A DNA stretch of 64,000 nt from Frigoribacterium sp. PvP032 (GTDB lineage: Bacteria > Actinomycetota > Actinomycetes > Actinomycetales > Microbacteriaceae). Under the pieces are notes generated by a model, which searched no databases, was not told the DNA's origin, and worked only from the letters and a program-made list of their open reading frames with translations. Shown here one piece after another: positions 29,310-39,100 of the stretch (position 1 is its first letter; the number at the start of each line of letters is the position of its first letter). The DNA lies in the NCBI RefSeq assembly GCF_017833035.1, contig NZ_JAFIBM010000001.1:496001-560000 (forward strand). The letters run 5' to 3'. The translations under genes were made by a program, and so were the position numbers.

Positions 29310-29666
29310 CTAGGAGGTGCGGCGCGAGCCGAGCACGCAGAACTCGTTGCCCTCAGGGTCGGCGAGCACCACCCAGGAGGCGCCGGCCTGGCCGACGTCG
29401 ACACGCACGGCACCGAGGGCCTCGAGGCGAGCGACCTCGGCGGCCTGGTCGTCGGGACGGAAGTCGAGGTGCAGCCGGTCCTTGACGGTCTTGGCCTCAG
29501 GCACCCGCACGAACAGCAGCCCGGGGAGCGACTCAGGAGCCGGTCGCAGCTCGGGCTCGTCGCCGGGGTCGCTGATGTCGACCCAGCCGAGGGCCTCGCG
29601 CCACCAGGCGGCGAGGGCGTCGGGGTCGACTGCGTCGACCACGACCTGTTCCCACTCGAGCGCCAT
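29310..29666 (-). CDS. VOC/glyoxalase-like protein
   Basis: A 118-residue single-module glyoxalase-fold protein. The pattern WEQVVVDAVDPDALAAWWREALGW, LHLDFRPDD and VLADPEGNEFCVL is typical of the small DUF-type VOC proteins. The function is unknown. It lies just downstream of the DUF3073 gene on the same strand. Confidence 0.8.
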   Translation of the reverse strand: MALEWEQVVVDAVDPDALAAWWREALGWVDISDPGDEPELRPAPESLPGLLFVRVPEAKTVKDRLHLDFRPDDQAAEVARLEALGAVRVDVGQAGASWVVLADPEGNEFCVLGSRRTS

Positions 29667-29674
29667 GGTCGTGC

Positions 29675-29896
29675 CTAGGCGCTCTTGCTCTGGTCGTGGT
29701 CGTCCCGGCCCTCGTCGAGGCCGGTGTCCACGTCGGAGTCGTCCTCGAAGTCGTCGGCCCACCGGTCGACGTACTCGTCGGAATCGCTCTTGGTCGCAAG
29801 CTCTTTTTCGAGCGCACCGTAGTTGGTGTCAGGGCTGAAGTACTTCAGCTCTCTGGCGACCTTGGTGTGCTTGGCTTTTTGACGGCCGCGCCCCAT
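29675..29896 (-). CDS. DUF3073 family protein
   Basis: A 73-residue actinobacterial protein that begins MGRGRQKAKHTKVARELKYFSP, the highly conserved DUF3073 start, and ends in an acidic tail. Its function is unknown. It is commonly found near purM in actinobacteria, as here. An SD-like GAGGGGG precedes the ATG. Confidence 0.9.
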   Translation of the reverse strand: MGRGRQKAKHTKVARELKYFSPDTNYGALEKELATKSDSDEYVDRWADDFEDDSDVDTGLDEGRDDHDQSKSA

Positions 29897-30013
29897 GCGT
29901 GACCCCCTCGTGAATTCGGCCCGGAAACGGTGTCGGACGAACCGGGAACTACCGACAGGTGACGTTGCAAAACTGCATCGATCTTAGCATGTGCCCCCAG
30001 CCCTGACGGCCTG

Positions 30014-31132
30014 TCACGGGCGGCCGCCACGGGCGTCGAGGAACGCTCGCACCTGGTCGTCGCGCAGGGCGTCGCCGAGCTCGGAGACGGCCGCGTCGTC
30101 GGGGAGGACGATCGACTGGCCGTCGTCCGAGGTGCCGGTGCCGGCGGTCGGCACGGTGAAGAAGTCGACGTCGTCCGGGTTCAGGCCACGGAGGCCGAAC
30201 CCGAGCGAGACGAGGGCGGCGGCGTCGAGGCCGGAGTCGACCGTCACGTACGGCGCGGTCGCGGTCAGGAAGCCGGTGACGCGCGTCGGGTCGGTGAGTG
30301 TCGCTCGGCTGACGAGGGTGCGCAGGATCCCCTGGAGGAACGCCTGCTGGTTCTTCACCCGCTGGAAGTCGGCGTCGGCGAAGGCGCTGCGCTCGCGGAC
30401 GAAGTCGAGGGCCGCGGCGCCCTCGAGGTGGTTGACGCCCTTCACGTAGTCGTGCGGGGCTTCTCGGTCGAGCGCCGTGCTGCGGAACGCCCGGTCGCTG
30501 ACGACGTCGACCCCGCCGAGCGCGGTCGTCATGCCGGCGAACCCCTCGAAGTCGATGATCGCCACGTGGTCGATGCGCACCCCGAGCAGCGCCTCGACGG
30601 TCTGCACCGTGAGCGGGCTGCCGCCGAGTGCGAAGGCGGAGTTCACCTTGCCCACGCCGTGGCCGGGGATCGGCACCCACAGGTCGCGCATGACGGACAT
30701 GACCGAGGCGTGCTGGCGATCGCCGTCGACGTGCAGCACCATCAAGGTGTCGGTGCGCTGCCCCGAGGGCGCCGTGTCGTCGAGCGTCGTCTCGTCGCCG
30801 CGCGAGTCGGAGCCCATCAGCAGCAGGTTGAGCGACCCGTCGGTCGCCGCGGCGGGGCGGCCGGCGTCGGCGGGGAAGGCGTTGTCGAGGGTCTTCGTCG
30901 AGTCGTCCCACGACGACGCCAGGTGCAGCGCGAAGCCGCCTGCGACGACCCCCGCGGCGACGAGCAGGGCGACGAGCGCGACGGCGGTGACGAGGAGCGC
31001 CCGAGCAGCGCGCGAACGGGGCCCGCGTCGCGTGCGCCGACCCTCGCCAGGGTCGCGAGGTCCGCCGGACGAGGAGGCGTCGGCTGCGTCGTCGTCGTCG
31101 ACGCCGAGCCCGAGGGATGAGAGATCGTTCAT
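30014..31132 (-). CDS. LytR-CpsA-Psr (LCP) family protein
   Basis: LCP enzymes attach glycopolymers to peptidoglycan on the outer face of the membrane. The 372-residue protein has an N-terminal cytoplasmic Arg-rich stretch, one membrane segment (about 57-85), then the LCP domain with LLMGSDSRGD, QRTDTLMVLHVDGDRQHASVMSVMRD and KVNSAFALGG. I chose ATG 31132, with SD-like CCTCCCGGAG upstream. It faces the rightward MocR region only distantly; its immediate upstream neighbour is the KimA-like gene on the same strand. Confidence 0.9.
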   Translation of the reverse strand: MNDLSSLGLGVDDDDAADASSSGGPRDPGEGRRTRRGPRSRAARALLVTAVALVALLVAAGVVAGGFALHLASSWDDSTKTLDNAFPADAGRPAAATDGSLNLLLMGSDSRGDETTLDDTAPSGQRTDTLMVLHVDGDRQHASVMSVMRDLWVPIPGHGVGKVNSAFALGGSPLTVQTVEALLGVRIDHVAIIDFEGFAGMTTALGGVDVVSDRAFRSTALDREAPHDYVKGVNHLEGAAALDFVRERSAFADADFQRVKNQQAFLQGILRTLVSRATLTDPTRVTGFLTATAPYVTVDSGLDAAALVSLGFGLRGLNPDDVDFFTVPTAGTGTSDDGQSIVLPDDAAVSELGDALRDDQVRAFLDARGGRP

Positions 31133-31285
31133 GGGCGTGCTCCGGGAGGCGTCGTCGGGAGCCCTGCCGGTCGAGGAGGGCGTGTCCCCGTGCTGGGCTG
31201 GGGGCTGACGATATCTCACGGGTGATACGTCAGTCTAGATCTTGTCGTCGATCCGGGGTCGATGCCCAGCTACGCCGGCCGCTCG

Positions 31286-33604
31286 CTACTTCTTGCGGCG
31301 GGGCCCCGTGCTGTTCCGCGCGGCCGATCGGGCCTTGCGGGCCGCGTCGCCGCGCCGGGCGTTGCCCACGTTCTGGCCCTTGCCGGGAGCGCGCGGGGTC
31401 TGCTTCGGCCCTGGTTCGTGAGCGGTGTCCGAGGGATCGGCGGTGGAGTCGCCCAGCCCGGCGTCGTGGCGCTCGGCGTCGACCACGAGGCCGCGGTGGA
31501 CGGCGCCGCCCTCGACGGCCGCGCCGGCACGGCCTGCCGGACCCGCGCCTCCCGCGGGCACGGACCCCGTCGCCTCTGCGGTGCCCGCCGAGCCTGCCGG
31601 CACGAGCGGGCGACGCGGCAGGGGCCGGATCGGCTCGCCACGACGGTCCTGGCCGGGGACCGGCCGCGACCGGCGGCCGTAGAGCATCTCGGACGAGTCG
31701 AGCAGCCACGGAACGAGCGAGATCGTGACGCCGTGCACGAGCATGAGTCGCTGGCGGATGCGGCGGCTCTTGTGGTTGTGCAGGGCCGCCTCCCACCAGT
31801 GGCCGACGATGTAGATCGGCGTGTAGATGGTGACGACCTCGGAGCCGTGCTCGTCCCGGTGCGCCTTGATGTACTTGATCAGCGGCATGCTGATGTCGCG
31901 GTACGGCGACGCGACGATGCGCAGCGGCACCTCGATGCCCTGCTCGTCCCACTGGCGCTGCAGCAGCGCGGTGGCCTCGTCGTCGATGCCGACGTGGATC
32001 GCCTCGAGCGACTCGTGCCGCGCCGCGATGGCGTAGTCGAGCGCCTTCAGCACCGGCTTCTGCATCGTGCCGACGAGCACGATCGCGTGGTCGCCGTGCG
32101 AGCCGAACTGCGTCGTCGCGTCGGGCTCGATCTCGACCCTGACGTCGCGGTAGTACCGGTTCACGCCGAGCATCAGCGTGAACAGGATCGGCATGATGAC
32201 GAACACGAGCCACGCGCCGTGCGTGAACTTGGTCACGGTCACGACGATGAGCACGGAGGCGGTGAGCAGGGCTCCGAAGGCGTTGATGCCCCGAGCTCGG
32301 TAGACGGCACCGCGGTCGGCGCAGCCCTCGCGCAGCATGCGCGTCCAGTGCACGACCATGCCGGTCTGCCCGAGCGTGAACGAGACGAAGACGCCGATGA
32401 TGTAGAGCTGGATCAGCCCGGTGACGCTGGCCTGGTAGACGAGCAGGATGGCGCAGGCGACGAGCGCCAGGACGATGACGCCGTTCGAGTAGATGAGGCG
32501 GTCGCCGCGGGTGTTGAGCGCCTTGGGCGCGTACTGGTCGCGGGCCAGGATCGAGCCGAGCAGCGGGAACCCGTTGAACGCCGTGTTGGCGGCCAGCAGC
32601 AGCACCGCGGCCGTGCACGCCTGGATCAGGTAGAAGGGGATCCCGAACAGCGAGCCGCCGAACACCGCGCTCGCGATCTGGGCGATGAGGCTGCGCTGCG
32701 GGGTTCCGGCGCAGTCGACGAAGCCCTGCAGGTCGCAGGCGTCCTCGGCGTAGTGCACCTTGGCGATCAGGGCCACGGCGACGAGCCCGGCGAACAGCAC
32801 GATCGCGATGCTGCCCATCAGCACGAGCGTCTTCTGGGCGTTCTGCACCTTGGGCCGGCGGAACGCGGGCACGCCGTTCGCGATCGCCTCGACGCCGGTC
32901 AGGGCCGAGCAGCCGCTCGAGAAGGCGCGGAGCAGCAGCAGGATGAACGCGGCCTGCGTCAGCTGGTCGGCCTGCACCGTGTACTCGGCGCTCTCGGCGA
33001 CGGGCGGGTCGCCGAGCGCGGTGCGGACGAGCGCGATCACGATCATCACGAACACGCTCGAGACGAAGAGGTAGGTCGGCACGGCGAAGGCCTTGCTCGA
33101 CTCGCGCACGCCACGCAGGTTCACCGCGGCCAGCGCGATGACGAAGAAGATCGCCAGCTCGACCCGCACGGGGGCCAGCTCGGGCACGGCCGAGATGATG
33201 TTGTCCACGCCCGACGCGACCGAGACGGCGACCGTCATCACGTAGTCGACCAGCAGGGCGGAGGCCACGACGAGGCCGGCCTTCTCGCCGAGGTTGCGGT
33301 GGGCGACCTCGTAGTCGCCGCCTCCTGAGGGGTACGCCTTGATCAGCTGGCGGTACGACGCCACGACGACCAGCAGCAGCACGACGACCGCGACCGCGAC
33401 CCACGGCGCGAGGGTGAGGAACCCGAGCCCGCCGATCAGCAGGATCATCAACAGTTCCTGCGGCGCGTAGGCCACCGAGCTCAGCGGGTCGCTGGCGAAG
33501 ATCGGCAGGGCGAGGTGCTTGGGGAGCAGCTGGCCCTCGAGCTTCTCCGAGGGGAGGGGTTCACCGATCAGCCACCGCTTCGGCGACCTGGTGTCGTCAG
33601 TCAC
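31286..33604 (-). CDS. KimA/YdaO-like potassium importer (APC superfamily)
   Basis: A 772-residue transporter related to B. subtilis KimA, a c-di-AMP-controlled potassium importer. The N terminus has the typical IGEPLPSEKLEGQLLPKHLALPIF then SDPLSSVAYAPQE, followed by about twelve membrane segments and a C-terminal cytoplasmic domain of about 200 residues. The last part is a low-complexity Pro/Gly/Arg tail ending GPRRKK, longer than in KimA. The GTG at 33604 is the first plausible start. I see no riboswitch in the short upstream region. Substrate by homology only. Confidence 0.8.
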   Translation of the reverse strand: MTDDTRSPKRWLIGEPLPSEKLEGQLLPKHLALPIFASDPLSSVAYAPQELLMILLIGGLGFLTLAPWVAVAVVVLLLVVVASYRQLIKAYPSGGGDYEVAHRNLGEKAGLVVASALLVDYVMTVAVSVASGVDNIISAVPELAPVRVELAIFFVIALAAVNLRGVRESSKAFAVPTYLFVSSVFVMIVIALVRTALGDPPVAESAEYTVQADQLTQAAFILLLLRAFSSGCSALTGVEAIANGVPAFRRPKVQNAQKTLVLMGSIAIVLFAGLVAVALIAKVHYAEDACDLQGFVDCAGTPQRSLIAQIASAVFGGSLFGIPFYLIQACTAAVLLLAANTAFNGFPLLGSILARDQYAPKALNTRGDRLIYSNGVIVLALVACAILLVYQASVTGLIQLYIIGVFVSFTLGQTGMVVHWTRMLREGCADRGAVYRARGINAFGALLTASVLIVVTVTKFTHGAWLVFVIMPILFTLMLGVNRYYRDVRVEIEPDATTQFGSHGDHAIVLVGTMQKPVLKALDYAIAARHESLEAIHVGIDDEATALLQRQWDEQGIEVPLRIVASPYRDISMPLIKYIKAHRDEHGSEVVTIYTPIYIVGHWWEAALHNHKSRRIRQRLMLVHGVTISLVPWLLDSSEMLYGRRSRPVPGQDRRGEPIRPLPRRPLVPAGSAGTAEATGSVPAGGAGPAGRAGAAVEGGAVHRGLVVDAERHDAGLGDSTADPSDTAHEPGPKQTPRAPGKGQNVGNARRGDAARKARSAARNSTGPRRKK

Positions 33605-33671
33605 GAGCGGCGACTCTACTCCGCGGCGAGGGCCTGTCAACTCGCGGCGGGGACGAGGCATTCCCGATTCG

Positions 33672-34352
33672 TCAGGCGGCTGTCGAGGTGGTCGTCGGCA
33701 CCGGGCCGGTGGGGGTGCCGGTCGGAGTGCCGGAGGTGGTGGTCGAGTCGGTCGCAGGGTCGGCGACACGTGTCGCTCGTGGTGCGAAGAGCGGCAGCGC
33801 GAACGCCACCATCGGCCCGATCAGGACGGCCTCGAGCGCGGTGCCGATGCCGACCTGGCCGCCCAGCAGCCAGCCGATCGCGAGCACGGTCACCTCGATG
33901 GCGGTGCGGGCCACCCCGACCCTGACGCCGAACCGGCGGTGCAGCCCGAGCATCAGGCCGTCGCGCGGACCGGGCCCGAACGAGGCGCCGATGTACAGGC
34001 CGCTGGCGACGGCGAGCAGCAGCAGCCCGAGCGCGAAGGTGAGGCCCTGCGCCCACCACACGGTCTGCTGCGGCAGCACGTGCAGGCCCAGGTCGGCGAA
34101 CGGCCCGACCAGCAGCGCGTTGGCGATCGTGCCGAACCGCGGCCTCTGGCGCAGCGGGATCCAGAGCAGCAGCACCAGCACGCTCGTGAGGAACACGACG
34201 AGGCCGAAGCCGAGGCCCGTCTGCTTCACGATGCCCTGCGTCAGCACGTCCCACGGGGCGACCCCGATCGCGGCGCGGACCATCAGCGCGATGGCGATGC
34301 CGTAGAGGAAGAGGCCCACGAAGAGCTGCAGGAGGCGGCGGGTGAGGAGCAT
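33672..34352 (-). CDS. YczE-like membrane protein
   Basis: A five-segment membrane protein of 226 residues. The family mark is MVRAAIGVAPWDVLTQG and SFGPGPRDGLMLGL. YczE homologues commonly sit divergent from a MocR regulator, as here. The transported molecule is unknown. I chose ATG 34352 over 34364 because the longer start would overlap an operator-like TCCAATCGG box. Confidence 0.85.
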   Translation of the reverse strand: MLLTRRLLQLFVGLFLYGIAIALMVRAAIGVAPWDVLTQGIVKQTGLGFGLVVFLTSVLVLLLWIPLRQRPRFGTIANALLVGPFADLGLHVLPQQTVWWAQGLTFALGLLLLAVASGLYIGASFGPGPRDGLMLGLHRRFGVRVGVARTAIEVTVLAIGWLLGGQVGIGTALEAVLIGPMVAFALPLFAPRATRVADPATDSTTTSGTPTGTPTGPVPTTTSTAA

Positions 34353-34359
34353 GGACCGA

Positions 34360-34399
34360 TCCAATCGGGCGAGCGGCCTGGTAGCAAGAGTCCAATCGG
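34360..34399. promoter_or_regulatory. Paired TCCAATCGG operator boxes
   Basis: Direct repeats TCCAATCGG at 34360-34368 and 34391-34399 are 31 bp apart (about three helical turns) in the yczE-MocR divergent region. A TAGTGT -10 for the rightward transcript lies just right of the second box. MocR regulators are known to bind direct repeats, so these are the probable sites of the adjacent regulator. Confidence 0.7.
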
Positions 34400-34413
34400 C
34401 CTAGTGTGGCTGC

Positions 34414-34467
34414 ATGAGAGCTGTCGTCGTTGAGGATCGTCGCCGCCCGAGGGGCGCCCGCGCATGA
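34414..34467 (+). CDS. Short upstream ORF coupled to the MocR gene
   Basis: A 17-codon ORF (MRAVVVEDRRRPRGARA) starts 6 nt after a TAGTGT -10 box, so it can be read from a leaderless mRNA. Its TGA overlaps the ATG of the MocR gene (ATGA at 34464-34467), so translation of the regulator may depend on it. It is Arg-rich at its end. It is too short to be called confidently and may act only as a coupling leader. Confidence 0.5.
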   Translation: MRAVVVEDRRRPRGARA

Positions 34468-35975
34468 GCATCGTCACGAGCGGACCAGCCGTGTCGTCGC
34501 GGGCGCTGGGGGTGCTGCTCGACTCGTGGCGCGCCTCCTCGTCGCCCGGCTACGCCGCTCTCGCCGACCGCATCCGCCTGCTCGTGCTCGACGGCCGGCT
34601 CTCGGTCGGCACACGCCTGCCGAGCGAGCGCGACCTCGCCGCGCACCTCGGGGTGAGCCGCACCACCGTCGCCGCCGCGTACTCCGCGCTGCGCGACGCG
34701 GGCCACGTCACGAGCCTGCGCGGCAGCGGCAGCGTCGTGCGGCTGCCCGACCAGGGCAGGGCGGCGAGGGCGGCCCGGCCCGCCGACGAGGACGACGTGC
34801 TCGACTTCACGAAGGCGGCGATGCCGGCCGTCGACGGCATCGCGGAGGCGGCGCAGCGCGCCGCGGGACGCCTCGGCGCCTACCTGTCCGAGCCCGGCTA
34901 CGACACCGTGGGTCGCCCGGTGCTGCGCGAGGCCATCGCGGCCCGGTACCGCGCCCGCGGCCTCGAGACGAGCGCCGACCAGATCGTCGTCACCCTCGGC
35001 GCCCAGCACGCCATCGCCCTGCTGGCCCGCGTGCTCGTCGGCCGGGGCGACCGCGCCGTCGTCGAGACGCCCGGCTACCCGCACGCGTTCGAGGCGCTGC
35101 GGGCGGTGGGCGCGCGGCTCGCACCGGTCAGCGTGACCGTGGACGAGGGGTGGGACGAGTCGGCGCTGCTGCAGACGCTGCGGCGCACCAGCCCGCCCGT
35201 CGCCTACCTGATGCCCGACTTCCACAACCCGACCGGGGCGACGATGCCCGAGGCGCAGCGGGTGCGCGTGCTCGAGGCCGCGGCGGACGAGGGGACGATC
35301 GTGATCGCCGACGAGACGATGGCCGAGCTCGTCGTCGGGGGGCCGCGGGGCGCCTCCTTCGCTGGTGCTGGTGCAGGTGCCGGTGCCGGTGCTGGTGCTG
35401 GTGCCGGTGCCAGGGCCCGGCCGCTGCCGATGGCGGCGTACGGGCCCGCCGTGACGATCGGCTCGGTCGGCAAGTCGCTCTGGGGCGGCCTGCGGATCGG
35501 CTGGATCCGGGCCGAGCGGCCGCTCGTCGAGCGCCTCGTGCGTGCCCGCTCGGCCGGCGACCTCGGCACCCCCGTGCTCGAGCAGCTGATCGTCGCCGAC
35601 CTGCTCGGCGACATGGACGGCGTGCTGGAGGCGCGCTCCCGGCAGCTGAGGCACGGTCGCGACCGGCTGGTCGCCGGTCTCCGCAGCGCGTTCCCCGGCT
35701 GGAGCGTGCCCTCGCCTGCCGGTGGTCTCACCACGTGGGTGGGCCTCGGCGCGCCCGTCAGCTCGCAGCTCGTGCTCGCCGCCCGCCGCCACGGGCTGCT
35801 GCTCGCGGCCGGGCCGATGTTCGGCGTCGACGGGGCGTTCGAGCGGTTCCTGCGGGTGCCGTACTCGTACCCGGACGACGAGACCGACCGCGCGCTCGCG
35901 GCGCTCGCCGCCGCCTGGGACGGCATCGACGGGGTGCAGGCGCCGCGCGGGGCGCTCATGGCCGAGGTCGTCTAG
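34464..35975 (+). CDS. MocR/PdxR-type GntR regulator with aminotransferase domain
   Basis: A 503-residue transcription factor. Residues about 15-95 form a GntR winged helix (RLPSERDLAAHLGVSRTTVA). The rest is a fold-type I aminotransferase domain with the PLP lysine in SVGKSLWGGLRIGW and DFHNPTGATM. An Ala-Gly repeat of about 14 residues sits at a surface loop, encoded by GGTGCT/GGTGCC repeats at about 35361-35411. It is divergent from yczE, which it likely regulates with the TCCAATCGG boxes. Confidence 0.9.
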   Translation: MSIVTSGPAVSSRALGVLLDSWRASSSPGYAALADRIRLLVLDGRLSVGTRLPSERDLAAHLGVSRTTVAAAYSALRDAGHVTSLRGSGSVVRLPDQGRAARAARPADEDDVLDFTKAAMPAVDGIAEAAQRAAGRLGAYLSEPGYDTVGRPVLREAIAARYRARGLETSADQIVVTLGAQHAIALLARVLVGRGDRAVVETPGYPHAFEALRAVGARLAPVSVTVDEGWDESALLQTLRRTSPPVAYLMPDFHNPTGATMPEAQRVRVLEAAADEGTIVIADETMAELVVGGPRGASFAGAGAGAGAGAGAGAGARARPLPMAAYGPAVTIGSVGKSLWGGLRIGWIRAERPLVERLVRARSAGDLGTPVLEQLIVADLLGDMDGVLEARSRQLRHGRDRLVAGLRSAFPGWSVPSPAGGLTTWVGLGAPVSSQLVLAARRHGLLLAAGPMFGVDGAFERFLRVPYSYPDDETDRALAALAAAWDGIDGVQAPRGALMAEVV

Positions 35976-36149
35976 CCCGTCCCGTCGGCGAGGGGCGGCG
36001 GTTCCTCCACGTCGAGACACCTGGGGCCACCTCTGCACAGCGTGTAAGAAAGCGCCGCCAGTTCCCAGAGAGGCTGGTGACAATGGAGGCGCGGTGCACG
36101 TCGTCACCGTCGCCTCCTTCGTTCTCCTCCCTCTCACCACCGGAGCCTC

Positions 36150-39100
36150 GTGCATCTTCTGTCCGTCTTCAGCCTGCGCAACCGCGCGCTGATCGCCCTC
36201 GTCACCATCGTCGTCGCCGTCTTCGGCGGCATCGCGCTGACGTCGCTCAAGCAGGAGCTCGCGCCCAACGTGCAGTTCCCGCAGATCGCCATCGTCAGCT
36301 CGTACCCGGGCGCGACGCCCGAGGTGGTGAACGACGACGTCTCGACGCCGATCGAGCAGGCGGTGCAGATCATCCCGGGGCTCGAGGGCACGACCGCGAC
36401 GTCGAGCACGTCACAGAGCACCGTCTCGGCCGAGTTCACCTACGGCACCGACCTCGGCGCGGCCGAGCAGAAGATCCAGTCGGCGATCAACCGGCTGACG
36501 CTGCCCGACAGCGTCGACACCCAGGTGGTCACCGGCAGCCTCGACGACCTGCCCATCGTGCAGATCGCCGTCACCGGCTACTCGGCCGACGACACCCAAG
36601 CGCTCGTCGACCGGCTCACCAACACGACCGTGCCCGACCTGCAGAAGCTCGACGGGGTCCGCGAGGCCTCGATCTACGGCGACGCCGGCCAGCGCGTCGT
36701 CATCACGCCCGACACCACGGCGCTCGCCGCGGCGGGCCTGACGACGCAGGCGTTCCAGGACGCGCTCGACGCCAACGGCACGCTGATCCCGGGCGGCACC
36801 CTCACCGAGAACGGCCAGACGCTCTCGATCCAGGCCGGCCAGCGCCTCACGAGCACCGACGAGGTCGCTGCCCTGCCGCTGCTCGGCGGCACCTCTGCGG
36901 TCACGATCGACGACGTCGCCGACGTGGCCCTCAGCGGCGCGCCGGTCACCTCGATCAGCCGCGTCGACGGCCAGGACGCCCTCACGATCGCGGTCACCAA
37001 GACGCTCGACGCCAACACCGTCGACGTGTCGACCACGGTGCAGGACGCGCTGCCGTCGCTCGCCGCCGACCTCGGCTCGGACGTCGACCTGTCGATCGTC
37101 TTCGACCAGGCGCCGTTCATCCAGCAGTCGATCGACGCGCTGGCTGAGGAGGGCCTGCTCGGCCTGGTCTTCGCCGTGATCGTGATCCTCGTGTTCCTGC
37201 TGTCGGTGCGCTCGACGATCGTCACCGCGATCAGCATCCCGACGAGCGTGCTCATCACCTTCATCGGCCTGCAGGCAGCCGGCTACACGCTCAACATCCT
37301 CACGCTGGGCGCGCTCACGATCGCCATCGGGCGCGTGGTCGACGACTCGATCGTCGTCATCGAGAACATCAAGAGGCACCTCGCAGGAGGCGACGGCCGC
37401 GTCGCGTCGATCACCACCGCCGTCCGCGAGGTCGCGGGCGCCGTCACGGCCTCGACCGTCACGACGGTCGTCGTCTTCCTGCCGCTCGCCTTCGTCGGCA
37501 ACATCACCGGCGAGCTGTTCCGGCCCTTCGCGCTGACGGTGACCATCGCCCTGCTCGCGTCGCTGTTCGTGTCGCTGACGATCGTGCCGGTGCTGGCGTA
37601 CTGGTTCCTCCGGGCGCCGAAGGTGCACAAGCACGCGCCCGGGGCTGTCGGCGCCGGTGCTGGTGCGGGCGAGCAGGTGCAGGAGCGGCTGACGACCGCC
37701 GCCTCCGACCCGACCGACCCGGCGCCGCTCGACCGGCTGCGTCGCGTCTACGTGCCGGTGCTGCGCGGCACGCTCCGCCACCCCGTCGTGACTCTGCTGG
37801 TCGCCGTGCTCGTGCTCGGCGGCACGGCTGCCGCGATCCCGCTGATGAAGACGAACTTCCTCGGGGCGAGCGGGCAGAACACGTTCACCGTCACGCAGAC
37901 CCTGGCGCCGGCGTCGAGCCTGCAGGTGCTCTCGGACGCCGCCTCGAAGGTCGAGACCGAGCTCGACGGTGTCGACGGGATCGAGACCGTGCAGCTCACG
38001 ATCGGCTCGAGCGGCACCTCCATCGCCAGCTTCTTCGGCGGCACCGGCGACAGCACCGTCACGTACTCGATCACCACGAACGAGGACGCCGACCAGGACG
38101 CGCTGCAGGCCGAGGTGCGCTCGCGCCTCGACGACGTCGCCGATGCCGGCGACATCGAGCTGACCGCGTCGAGCGGCTTCGGCACGAGCAACGACATCAC
38201 CGTCGACGTGACCGCGCCCGACCCCGACACCCTGCAGACGGCGACCGAGACGGTGCTCACCGCTGTCGGCGACCTGCCCGGCACGGCCGAGGCCGGATCG
38301 AACCTGCAGGCCGCCCAGCCGGTGATCGGCGTCGTCGTCGACCGTGCCGCGGCGGCGGACATCGGGCTGAGCGAGGTCGCCGTCGGCGGCATCGTCTCGC
38401 AGGCGGTGCAGCCGTTCAGGGTCGGCTCGCTCGAGATCGACAACAGCTCGGTCGACATCTACACCGTCGACCCAACGCCCCCCGCGACGCTCGACGAGCT
38501 CCGCGCACTCGAGCTGCCGAGCGCGACCGGGCCCGTGCGCCTCGACTCGATCGCCACGGTCGAGCAGACGAACGGCCCCACCTCGGTCACCACGACCGAC
38601 GCCGTCCGGAGCGCCACCGTCACCGTCACCCCGTCGAGCGACGACCTGTCGAGCGCCGGCACCGAGGTCGACGACGCGATCGCCGGGCTCGACCTGCCCG
38701 CCGGGGCGGACGCCGTCGTCGGCGGCGCCGTCGCCGACCAGTCGAACGCCTTCTCGCAGCTGTTCCTCGCGGTCCTCATCGCGATCCTGATCGTGTACAT
38801 CGTCATGGTGGCGACGTTCCGCAGCCTGGCCCAGCCGCTCCTCCTGCTGGTGTCGATCCCGTTCGCGGCGACCGGCGCGATCCTGCTGCAGCTCGCCTCC
38901 GGCATCCCGCTCGGCGTCGCGTCGCTGATCGGGGTGCTGATGCTCGTCGGCATCGTGGTCACCAACGCGATCGTGCTGATCGACCTCGTGAACCAGTACC
39001 GGACACGGGGGCTGCGCGTGCGCGAGGCGTTGCTCGAGGGTGCGTCGCGCAGGCTGCGGCCGATCTTGATGACCGCGACCGCGACGATCTTCGCCCTCAC

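Noticed and set aside
33605-33671. A c-di-AMP riboswitch upstream of the KimA-like gene
   Set aside because: The gap is only 67 bp and shows none of the conserved sequence blocks of the ydaO/yuaA riboswitch.
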